NCBI GenBank assembly: GCA_016462625.1
Contig: JAEMSV010000119.1
Span: 1-10,972, forward strand
Length of the DNA: 10,972 nucleotides
Reading direction: 5' to 3'
From: Solirubrobacteraceae bacterium
Lineage (GTDB): Bacteria; Actinomycetota; Thermoleophilia; Solirubrobacterales; Solirubrobacteraceae
The first letter of the stretch is position 1; the number at the start of each line of letters is the position of its first letter. The position numbers and the translations under genes were made by a program. Under the pieces are notes generated by a model. The model did no database searches, was not told the origin of the DNA, and worked only from the letters and a program-made list of their open reading frames with translations. Of the stretch, positions 1 to 6,445 are shown in pieces.

Positions 1-59
1 GACCTCCGGGGCATTGAGGGACCCACGGCCCCCGTGGGTCCCTCAATGCCCCGGAGGTC
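1..59. repeat. Perfect 28-bp inverted repeat at the sequence edge, probable fold-back artefact
   Basis: Bases 1-28 are the exact reverse complement of bases 32-59, separated by the three bases CCC at 29-31. The right arm continues into the sulfite reductase reading frame, so it is probably the genuine genomic copy. The left arm adds no new sequence and brings an in-frame stop at 15-17. A perfect snap-back that starts at the first base of the window is typical of a chimeric read end or an assembly error. A natural hairpin of this length inside a conserved enzyme gene would be unusual. It has no T-run, so it does not look like a terminator. Confidence 0.9.
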
Positions 60-1823
60 TACGAGAACGTCCCCGGGCACATCATTCCGATCCTCCGCAA
101 GGAGTTCGAAGACTTCTCAGTCGAGTCCGACAAGTTCCTCGACGGCCAGACGCCGGAGAACGAGTTCATCGGATTCCGCCTGAAGCAGGGGGTCTACGGG
201 CAGCGCCAGCCGGGCGTGCAGATGATCCGCGTGAAGCTCCCCTGGGGCGGCGTCACGCCCGAGCACCTCGAGGCGTTCGCGGACGTCGCCGAGGAGTTCG
301 TCCCGAAGAACAAGGTCCACATCACGACGCGCCAGTGCATCCAGATGCACGACATTCCGCTGAAGGACATGACGGCGCTCATGACCCGGATCTCCGAGTC
401 GGGCCTCTCCTCGCGTGAGGGCTGCGGCAACACGGTCCGCAACGTCACCGGCGACCCGTGGGCCGGCATCGCCCACGACGAGACCTTCGATCCGACCCCG
501 TACGCGGGCGCCTACGTGCGCTACTTCGTGCGTCACCCCACGACGCAGCTCATGCCGCGCAAGGTCAAGACCGCGTTCGCCGCGTCGGACTCCGATCGTC
601 CGATCACCGGCATCCACGACATCGCCTTCATCCCGCGCATTCGCGACGGCGTCAAGGGCTTTGAGATCCGCGTCGGCGGCGGCACGTCGATCATGCCGCG
701 CATCGCGCCGACGCTGACGGAGTTCGCGACGGCCGACGACGGCGAGTACCTCAAGATCTCCGAGGCCGTCTTCCGCATCTTCGACCGCCAGGACTGGCTG
801 CGCGTCAACCGCGCGCGGGCCCGCATCAAGGTCTTCGTCGACAAGTACGGCATCGAGGAGCTGCAGAGCCAGGTCGCCGAGGAGCTCAAGGGCGACTGGG
901 TCGCCGAGCGCAACTTCGACCCGCAGCCGCTGCTGTTCGTCCTCGACGAGGAGGAGAACCTCCCGGCCGTCGCCGAGAACCCCGGCGCGCCGACCGCCGA
1001 GGACCAGGCCGCGTTCGACGCGTTCTGCGCCTCGAACGTCGTCAAGCAGCGCCAGGAGGGCTTCAGCGCCGTTCACCTGAAGATCGACCGCGGCGACCTC
1101 ACGCCCGACCAGCTGCGCCGCCTCGCGAACATCATGCGCGAGTACTCCGCCGGCTGGGCCCGCACGACGATGCATCAGAACATCGTCCTGCGCTGGGTCC
1201 GCGACGAGTCGGTCTACGACGCCTGGAAGGCGCTGTCGGAGCTCGATCTCGGGAAGGCCGGCGCGGACGAGATCACCGACGTCGTCTCGTGCCCCGGCAC
1301 CGACAGCTGCAAGATGGGCATCACGTCCTCGATGGGCCTGAACCGCGCGGTCCAGGCGCGCGTCGAGGAGATGAACATCACGGATCCCCTGACCAAGGGC
1401 GTCCACATCAAGATGTCCGGCTGCCCGAATGGGTGCTCGCAGCACCACGTCGGCAACATCGGGTTCTACGGCGCGTCGATCAAGGTCGGCGAGCACACGA
1501 TCCCGGCGTACATCGCCCACATCGGCGGCAACTTCGAGGGCGGCGACGTCGTCTTCGGCGCCCGCCTGAAGGTGCGCCTGCCCGCCAAGCGCATCCCGGA
1601 CGCCGTCGAGAAGTGGCTGACGATGTACCAGGCCGAGCGCACCTCCGACACGGAGACGTTCAACCAGTACGCCGAGCGCGTCGGCACGAAGCACTTCGAG
1701 GACGCGGTCCGCGAGGTCGCGCTTCCCGTTGACTTCTCCGTCGACACGATGCAGATGTTCATCGACTGGAACCGCGACGTGCCGTTCGTCGTCCAGCGTG
1801 GCGAGGGCGAGTGCGCGGTCTAA
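33..1823 (+). CDS. sir: Ferredoxin-type assimilatory sulfite reductase (nitrite/sulfite reductase family), 5'-truncated
   Basis: This siroheme/[4Fe-4S] enzyme should catalyse the six-electron reduction of sulfite to sulfide in the cytoplasm. The cluster ligands are a C-x5-C pair (Cys codons 1290 and 1308) and a G-C-P-N-G-C motif (Cys codons 1422 and 1434). The family's two-repeat layout is visible, with an N-G-C-S-Q-H-type segment in the second half. Tyr (codon 195, in G-V-Y-G-Q-R) and Cys (codon 423, in G-C-G-N-T) appear to match the Tyr69/Cys161 cross-link of Mycobacterium tuberculosis SirA (NirA), aligned from memory. The frame is open from base 18 but has no ATG, GTG or TTG before the GTG at 216, and conserved sequence such as V-Y-E-N-V-P-G-H starts about 50 codons earlier. 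The true start is therefore lost beyond the palindrome. About 596 residues remain. Sulfite rather than nitrite is chosen because cysH, cysD and cysN follow. No ferredoxin gene is in view. Confidence 0.9.
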   Translation, partial: RGSLNAPEVYENVPGHIIPILRKEFEDFSVESDKFLDGQTPENEFIGFRLKQGVYGQRQPGVQMIRVKLPWGGVTPEHLEAFADVAEEFVPKNKVHITTRQCIQMHDIPLKDMTALMTRISESGLSSREGCGNTVRNVTGDPWAGIAHDETFDPTPYAGAYVRYFVRHPTTQLMPRKVKTAFAASDSDRPITGIHDIAFIPRIRDGVKGFEIRVGGGTSIMPRIAPTLTEFATADDGEYLKISEAVFRIFDRQDWLRVNRARARIKVFVDKYGIEELQSQVAEELKGDWVAERNFDPQPLLFVLDEEENLPAVAENPGAPTAEDQAAFDAFCASNVVKQRQEGFSAVHLKIDRGDLTPDQLRRLANIMREYSAGWARTTMHQNIVLRWVRDESVYDAWKALSELDLGKAGADEITDVVSCPGTDSCKMGITSSMGLNRAVQARVEEMNITDPLTKGVHIKMSGCPNGCSQHHVGNIGFYGASIKVGEHTIPAYIAHIGGNFEGGDVVFGARLKVRLPAKRIPDAVEKWLTMYQAERTSDTETFNQYAERVGTKHFEDAVREVALPVDFSVDTMQMFIDWNRDVPFVVQRGEGECAV

Positions 1824-2461
1824 GCCCCACCACCCTCCCGGACCTCGAAGCGCTCGGGGTCGAGGACGTGCTGCGTCACGCTGGCGAGCAGCACGGCGCC
1901 GGCCTGGTCCTGCTCTGCTCCTTCCAGAAGGAGGAGAGCGTGCTGGTCGACGCCGTGGCGCGGGTCGCACCGAAGACGCGCATCGTGACCATCGACACCG
2001 GTGTGCTCTTTCCTGAGACGCTGGCCGCGTGGCGCGAGTTCGAGCAGCGCTTCGGCGTTCATGTGGATGTGGAAGACGCCTCGCGCCCTGGCAATCCCTG
2101 GACCGGCCCCGCGGACTGCTGCGGCACCGAGAAGGTCGCCGCGCTGGAGCGCGCACTGAGCGGCGCGAGCGCGTGGGTGACCGGCATCCGCCGGGAGCAG
2201 GGCCCGACCCGCGCGAACACGCAGAAGCTCGAGTGGGACGCCAAGCGCGGCATCCCGAAGTACAACCCGCTCGCCGACTGGACCGACAAGGACCTGTGGA
2301 AGCACATCGCCGAGCGCGATCTGCCCTACCACGAGCTCCACGACCAGAACTACGAGTCGATCGGCTGCGCGCCGTGCACCCAGCCGGGGTCCGGTCGCGA
2401 GGGCCGCTGGGCCGGCCAGGACAAGACGGAGTGCGGTCTCCACGTGCAGGAGATCGGCTGA
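1811..2461 (+). CDS. cysH: Assimilatory APS reductase (adenylyl-sulfate reductase, thioredoxin-dependent)
   Basis: This 216-residue cytoplasmic enzyme should reduce adenylyl sulfate to sulfite and AMP with thioredoxin as donor. It has the PP-loop-like C-S-F-Q-K-E-E segment at residues 36-42. It also has the iron-sulfur ligands that set APS reductases apart from PAPS reductases: Cys103-Cys104 and Cys186-x2-Cys189. The C-terminal E-C-G-L-H box (207-211) contains the catalytic Cys208. The start is a GTG that overlaps the sulfite reductase stop by 13 bases, which suggests translational coupling. No better start exists: the next in-frame valine codons would cut into the conserved N-terminal helix. 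There is no strong Shine-Dalgarno sequence. The C-C context (C-C-G-T-E-K) lacks the usual R-K that follows in many homologues, a small variation. The absence of an APS kinase in this cluster agrees with APS as the substrate. Confidence 0.93.
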   Translation: MRGLSPTTLPDLEALGVEDVLRHAGEQHGAGLVLLCSFQKEESVLVDAVARVAPKTRIVTIDTGVLFPETLAAWREFEQRFGVHVDVEDASRPGNPWTGPADCCGTEKVAALERALSGASAWVTGIRREQGPTRANTQKLEWDAKRGIPKYNPLADWTDKDLWKHIAERDLPYHELHDQNYESIGCAPCTQPGSGREGRWAGQDKTECGLHVQEIG

Positions 2462-2465
2462 CGCC

Positions 2466-3368
2466 ATGGACCCGCTGATCGTCCTGTTCGGTCTGGGCGT
2501 CGGCGTGCTCGTGGGCATGACCGGCATCGGCGGTGGCTCGCTCATGGCGCCGCTGCTGATCCTCGGCGCGGGCGTGTCCCCGGTCGTCGCGATCGGCACC
2601 GACCTCATGTACGGCGCGATCACGAAGACCGTCGGCGGCTGGCGCCACCTGAAGGCCGGCACGGTCGACCTCGGCCTGTCGCGGTGGCTGGCATTCGGCT
2701 CCGTGCCGGGCTCGCTCGTCGGCGTCTTCGTGCTCAACCACCTGCACCGCACCTACGGCGACGACTTCGATCCCGTCCTGCTGACGATGGTGGCCATCAT
2801 GCTGCTCGTCGTCGCGGGAGCGATCCTCTTCCGGGTCCTGTTCCTGCCGGGCCTCTCCGAGCGCGAGCGCGAGACCGTCACGCTCACCCGGACGACGAAG
2901 ACGCTCGCCGTGAGCATTGGCCTCGTCATCGGCTTCCTGCTCGGCATGACCTCGGTCGGCAGCGGCGCGCTCATCGGCCTCGCGCTGATCCTCATCTTCC
3001 GCATGACGCCGCACCGGGTCGTCGGCACAGACGTCTTCCACGCGGCGATCCTGCTGTGGACCGCCGGTCTCGCCCACTGGTTCAGCGGGAACGTCGACTG
3101 GGTCCTGACGGCGAACATCCTCATCGGCTCGATCCCCGGCGTCTGGGCCGGCACCCACTTCATGCAGCGCGTCCCCGCCAACGGCCTGCGCCCCGCCCTC
3201 GGCTGCGTGCTGCTCGGCTCCGCGCTCGCCGTGTTGAACAAGGCGGGCGTCGACGTTCCCGTCGCGGTGATCATCGGCGCCCCGCTGGCCGCCGGCGCGC
3301 TGGCATTCGTCATCCACCGACTTCGCCCGACCCCCACAACCACCCGAGAGGCGGTGGCCACCGCATGA
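2466..3368 (+). CDS. TauE/SafE family membrane permease, probable sulfur-anion transporter
   Basis: This 300-residue polytopic membrane protein has about eight hydrophobic segments. The family's internal duplication is visible: G-M-T-G-I-G-G-G at residues 17-24 in the first half is echoed by G-M-T-S-V-G-S-G at 160-167 in the second. TauE/SafE proteins carry sulfite, sulfoacetate, sulfate and other anions. The ATG lies 4 bases after the cysH stop, and the gene ends with an ATGA overlap into cysD. An AGGAG-like sequence at 2448-2452 is somewhat far from the start. Placement inside the sulfate-assimilation operon argues for sulfate or thiosulfate import, or for release of excess toxic sulfite. 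Direction and substrate cannot be read from the sequence. No ABC-type sulfate transporter is seen in the window, which slightly favours import. Confidence 0.88.
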   Translation: MDPLIVLFGLGVGVLVGMTGIGGGSLMAPLLILGAGVSPVVAIGTDLMYGAITKTVGGWRHLKAGTVDLGLSRWLAFGSVPGSLVGVFVLNHLHRTYGDDFDPVLLTMVAIMLLVVAGAILFRVLFLPGLSERERETVTLTRTTKTLAVSIGLVIGFLLGMTSVGSGALIGLALILIFRMTPHRVVGTDVFHAAILLWTAGLAHWFSGNVDWVLTANILIGSIPGVWAGTHFMQRVPANGLRPALGCVLLGSALAVLNKAGVDVPVAVIIGAPLAAGALAFVIHRLRPTPTTTREAVATA

Positions 3369-4270
3369 GCAGGACGCTGACCCATCTGGACGCGCTCGAA
3401 TCCGAGGCGATCCACGTCATGCGCGAGGTCGCCGCGGAGCTCGAGAAGCCCGTGCTGCTGTTCAGCGGCGGCAAGGACTCCATCGTCCTGCTCCGCCTCG
3501 CCGAGAAGGCTTTCCGCCCCGGGAAGTTCCCGTTCCCGCTGATGCACGTCGACACGGGCCACAACTTCCCCGAGGTCATCGAGTTCCGCGACCGCCGCGT
3601 CGCCGAGCTCGGCGAGCACCTGATCGTCGCGTCCGTGCAGGAGTCGATCGACCAGGGCCGCGTGGCCGAGGAGAGCGGCGTCGGCGCGTCGCGCAACCGG
3701 CTGCAGACCACGACGCTGCTCGACGCGATCGAGCAGCACGGCTTCGACGCGGCGTTCGGCGGCGCCCGCCGTGACGAGGAGCGCGCCCGCGCGAAGGAGC
3801 GGATCTTCAGCTTCCGCGACGACTTCGGCGGCTGGGATCCGCGCCGTCAGCGGCCCGAGCCGTGGAACCTCTACAACGGCCGGGTGGGCCGCGGTGAGAG
3901 CGTCCGCGTGTTCCCGCTCTCGAACTGGACCGAGCTCGACGTGTGGAGCTACATCGAGCGCGAGGAACTCGAGCTGCCGAACATCTACTTCGCGCACGAG
4001 CGCGAGGTGTTCGCCCGCGACGGCATGCTCTACGCGACCGCCGACTTCATCGACCGGCGTCCCGACGAGGACCCGTTCCTCGCCACGGTCCGGTACCGCA
4101 CCGTGGGCGATATGAGCTGCACCGGCGCGGTGCGCTCGGACGCGGCGACGCTGCCTGACGTGGTCGCCGAGATCGCGGCGACACGCGTGACCGAGCGCGG
4201 CGAGACCCGCGCGGACGACCGCGTCTCCGAGGCCGCCATGGAAGATCGAAAGGTCGCCGGGTACTTCTAG
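3365..4270 (+). CDS. cysD: Sulfate adenylyltransferase subunit 2 (ATP sulfurylase catalytic subunit)
   Basis: CysD forms APS and pyrophosphate from sulfate and ATP, driven by GTP hydrolysis in its partner CysN. The protein is 301 residues, close to the roughly 302 of Escherichia coli CysD. It has the N-type ATP-pyrophosphatase loop S-G-G-K-D-S at residues 34-39. An H-V-D-T-G-H segment, a G-G-A-R-R-D-E-E segment and the usual ending in G-Y-F are all present. The chosen ATG overlaps the permease stop (ATGA). The frame stays open far upstream to 2684, but that stretch is the shadow of the permease in another frame, and family alignment supports the ATG at 3365. A GAGAGG sequence at 3346-3351 may act as a weak ribosome binding site. 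The cysN start follows 2 bases after the stop. Confidence 0.96.
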   Translation: MSRTLTHLDALESEAIHVMREVAAELEKPVLLFSGGKDSIVLLRLAEKAFRPGKFPFPLMHVDTGHNFPEVIEFRDRRVAELGEHLIVASVQESIDQGRVAEESGVGASRNRLQTTTLLDAIEQHGFDAAFGGARRDEERARAKERIFSFRDDFGGWDPRRQRPEPWNLYNGRVGRGESVRVFPLSNWTELDVWSYIEREELELPNIYFAHEREVFARDGMLYATADFIDRRPDEDPFLATVRYRTVGDMSCTGAVRSDAATLPDVVAEIAATRVTERGETRADDRVSEAAMEDRKVAGYF

Positions 4271-4272
4271 CC

Positions 4273-5532
4273 ATGGCCACCGCCACCGCCACCACCCTCC
4301 GCCTCGCCACGGCGGGCTCTGTCGACGACGGCAAGTCCACCCTCATCGGCCGCCTGCTCTACGACGCCAAGTCCGTCCTGCAGGACCAGATGGACCAGGT
4401 CGCCGAGGCCTCCAAGCGCCGCAACGCCAACGGGGAGATCGACCTCTCGCTGCTGACCGACGGCCTGCGCGCCGAGCGTGAGCAAGGCATCACGATCGAC
4501 GTCGCGTACCGCTACTTCGCCACGGCCCGCCGCCGGTTCATCCTGGCCGACTGCCCAGGCCACGTGCAGTACACGCGCAACATGCTCACGGGCGCATCGA
4601 CCGCCGACCTGGCGATCGTGCTCGTCGACGCGCGCCACGGCGTGGTCGAGCAGACGCGGCGGCACGCGTTCATCGCGTCGCTGCTCGGCATCCGCCACCT
4701 CGTGCTGGCCGTCAACAAGATGGACCTCGTCGACTTCAGCGAGGAGCGCTTCGACGAGATCTCCCGCGACTTCTGCGAGTTCGCGCGCGGCCTGAAGGGC
4801 GTGCGCGAGGTGACGTACATTCCGATCGGCGCCAAGCACGGCGACAACGTCGTGCACGTCAGCGAGAACACCCCCTGGTACGGCGGCCTGCCGCTGCTCG
4901 AGCACCTGGAGACCGTCGAGGTCACGGGCGAGCACGACGACGGCCACGCGCGCTTCCCCGTGCAGTGGGTCATCCGCGATCCGGAGACCGGCGAGCGCGA
5001 GTACGCGGGCCAGGTCGCCGGCGGCACGCTGAAGGCCGGCGACGAGGTCGTCGTCCTGCCCGGGGGTGTGCGGACCACCGTCGCAGAGGTCCGGACCATC
5101 GACGGCCCCCTCGATGAGGCCTTCGCCCCGCTGTCGGTGACCGTCAAGCTCACCGACGACGTGGACGTCGCCCGCGGCGACATGCTGTGCGGCGCCGAGG
5201 AGACGCCCGAGCCGGTCCGCGAGCTCGAGGCCGACGTCTGCTGGATGGCCGACGCCCCGCTGCGCCCGCGCGGCAAGTACGCGCTGAAGCTCGGCACGCA
5301 GAGCGTGCGGGTGGTCGTCGACGAGCTCATCGACGTCCTCGACGTCCACACGCTCGACCGCCACCCCGCCCCGGTGGAGCTGGCGGCGAACGACATCGGC
5401 CGCGTCCGGCTGCGCGTCTCCCGTCCGATCGTCGCCGACGCGTACGAGGACAACCGCGCGACCGGCGCACTGATCCTCATCGACGAAGCGACGAACGACA
5501 CCGTCGCGGCCGGCATGGCCGTCGGGACATAG
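4273..5532 (+). CDS. cysN: Sulfate adenylyltransferase subunit 1 (GTPase), without fused APS kinase
   Basis: CysN is the elongation-factor-like GTPase that couples GTP hydrolysis to APS synthesis by CysD. The G-domain motifs are clear: G-S-V-D-D-G-K-S (residues 15-22), D-C-P-G-H (93-97) and N-K-M-D (148-151). These are followed by EF-Tu-like beta-barrel domains to the C-terminus. At 419 residues the protein stops where standalone CysN proteins stop. The C-terminal APS kinase of CysNC fusions, as in mycobacteria, is absent. The ATG lies 2 bases after the cysD stop with no obvious Shine-Dalgarno, consistent with coupled translation. This is the last gene of the sulfur operon. The next gene is about 70 bases away and has its own possible promoter. 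Confidence 0.96.
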   Translation: MATATATTLRLATAGSVDDGKSTLIGRLLYDAKSVLQDQMDQVAEASKRRNANGEIDLSLLTDGLRAEREQGITIDVAYRYFATARRRFILADCPGHVQYTRNMLTGASTADLAIVLVDARHGVVEQTRRHAFIASLLGIRHLVLAVNKMDLVDFSEERFDEISRDFCEFARGLKGVREVTYIPIGAKHGDNVVHVSENTPWYGGLPLLEHLETVEVTGEHDDGHARFPVQWVIRDPETGEREYAGQVAGGTLKAGDEVVVLPGGVRTTVAEVRTIDGPLDEAFAPLSVTVKLTDDVDVARGDMLCGAEETPEPVRELEADVCWMADAPLRPRGKYALKLGTQSVRVVVDELIDVLDVHTLDRHPAPVELAANDIGRVRLRVSRPIVADAYEDNRATGALILIDEATNDTVAAGMAVGT

Positions 5533-5570
5533 CGTCTTGAATTCCGACGTGAGCGGGTAGAAACGTGCAA

Positions 5571-5587
5571 GGCCGCCCGTGGTGGCC
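5571..5587 (+). other. Short GC-rich hairpin after cysN
   Basis: Bases 5571-5577 (GGCCGCC) can pair with 5581-5587 (GGTGGCC) around a CGT loop, with one G-U pair. It lies 38 bases after the cysN stop and is not followed by a T-run. It could be a terminator of the T-less type proposed for GC-rich actinobacteria, a 5' leader structure of the next gene, or chance. Confidence 0.25.
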
Positions 5588-5589
5588 TG

Positions 5590-5595
5590 TACGGT
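5590..5595 (+). promoter_or_regulatory. Possible -10 element of a leaderless promoter for the C1q-like gene
   Basis: TACGGT fits the actinobacterial TAnnnT -10 pattern. It is placed so that transcription would start at or next to the ATG at 5602. The start has no Shine-Dalgarno, as expected for a leaderless mRNA. No good -35 box is seen at the matching distance. An alternative pair, TTGAAT at 5537-5542 and TAGAAA at 5558-5563 with a short 15-base spacer, lies upstream and would give a leader containing the 5571-5587 hairpin. Confidence 0.3.
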
Positions 5596-5601
5596 TCTTC
5601 A

Positions 5602-6435
5602 ATGGTGCATCGGGTGCTGCATCGACTAGGCGGTCATGTGTCCTACGCGAACGTGACGGCAACTCTCGCGCTGATCATCGCGCTCGGCGGGACGTCCTAT
5701 GCCGCCGTGAAGGTGACGGGCCGCAACGTGGTCGACGGATCGATTACGAGCGCCGACGTGCGCAACAGCTCGCTGCGCGGCAAGGACATCCGCAACAAGT
5801 CGATCACCGGCGACGACGTTCGCGACGGCACGATCAGCGGCGCCGATCTGCGCCGTGGCTCGATCCCGGTCGACCGGCTGCGCGGCACGCTCCCGGCGAC
5901 GCAGGGCGCTGCGGCGCCGACTCCCGCGCCGGCGGCCGTGCTCGGTGCCGGGGCGGTGACCGGCGACAAGCTCGCGCTCGGCTCGGTAACCCCCGCCCAC
6001 GAGGCCCCGATCCCGGCCGTCCGGCTCGGCAGGACGGGCGCGCTCGACCTGCCGAACGACACGCTGGTGGCCGTCCCCTTCGACCGGGAGATCGACGACC
6101 CACTGGATCTGCACGGTCCGCTGACGCCCACCGTCACGACCGCGCCGATCGCCGGCGTCTACATGATCTCGGCCGGGGCCTGGATCTCCGGCAGCACGGG
6201 CGGCTCGCGCCGCTACGCCTCGCTCGTCGTCAACGGCGCGACCAACATCGCATCGCAGGCTGTCCGCCCCGTGAGCGCGAACAACGCGCCGACCATCCTC
6301 TCGGTCGCGACCACCCGCCGCCTGGCGGCCGGGGACCAGATCACGCTGACCGTGCTGCAGAACAGCGGGTCCACCCTGAAGCTGGACTCCGGCGCCGAGC
6401 ACACCTCGCTCGCGCTGGCCTGGTTGGGCCCCTGA
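5602..6435 (+). CDS. Secreted stalk-and-head protein: pentapeptide-like repeat plus C1q/TNF-like domain
   Basis: This is a 277-residue exported protein of unknown role. Residues 1-17 are basic and 18-35 hydrophobic, ending in S-Y-A-A, which fits signal peptidase I cleavage after Ala34. A cluster of this type (Y-A-N-V, then A-L-G-G-T-S-Y-A-A) is common in Thermoleophilia surface proteins (recalled). Residues 43-93 carry an aliphatic residue at every fifth position without a break (43, 48, 53 and so on to 93). A Pro/Ala-rich linker follows (about 98-113), then a second short block with the same period (114, 119, 124, 129). Residues about 138-277 resemble bacterial C1q/TNF-like jelly rolls: P-N-D-T-L-V-A-V-P-F-D near the start, A-P-I-A-G-V-Y in the middle, A-A-G-D-Q-I-T-L and V-L-Q-N-S-G near the end. 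C1q domains usually trimerise and bind ligands. A cell-surface or matrix role is an inference. Nothing ties it to the sulfur operon. Confidence 0.82.
   Translation: MVHRVLHRLGGHVSYANVTATLALIIALGGTSYAAVKVTGRNVVDGSITSADVRNSSLRGKDIRNKSITGDDVRDGTISGADLRRGSIPVDRLRGTLPATQGAAAPTPAPAAVLGAGAVTGDKLALGSVTPAHEAPIPAVRLGRTGALDLPNDTLVAVPFDREIDDPLDLHGPLTPTVTTAPIAGVYMISAGAWISGSTGGSRRYASLVVNGATNIASQAVRPVSANNAPTILSVATTRRLAAGDQITLTVLQNSGSTLKLDSGAEHTSLALAWLGP
5734..5883 (+). repeat. Five diverged 30-base units encoding decapeptide (double pentapeptide) repeats
   Basis: The five units start at 5734, 5764, 5794, 5824 and 5854. Each encodes ten residues with the pattern x-x-[S/T]-[I/L]-x-x-x-[D/R]-[V/I/L]-R, corresponding to residues 45-94 of the C1q-like protein. 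Each unit contains two five-residue steps with the aliphatic residue at the same phase. The nucleotide copies have diverged, so the repetition is clearer in protein than in DNA, which suggests an old duplication held by structure. Confidence 0.85.
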
Positions 6436-6445
6436 CGCGGCCTCG

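Noticed and set aside
1..59. Terminator or attenuator reading of the terminal palindrome
   Set aside because: No T-run, a perfect arm length unusual for terminators, and the right arm is in-frame coding sequence.
33..1823. Assignment of the first gene as nitrite reductase
   Set aside because: The family is shared, but the gene overlaps cysH and heads a cysDN operon, with no nitrate or nitrite genes nearby.
117..3317. A 1066-codon open frame on the - strand opposite sir, cysH and the permease
   Set aside because: It is antisense to three clear enzyme genes and rich in D, R, A, V and H with no recognisable domain. Long antisense frames are expected when sense codons end in G or C.
2684..3364. 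Upstream extension of cysD by 227 codons
   Set aside because: Arg/Pro-rich shadow of the permease in another frame. CysD family length and the ATGA junction support the start at 3365.
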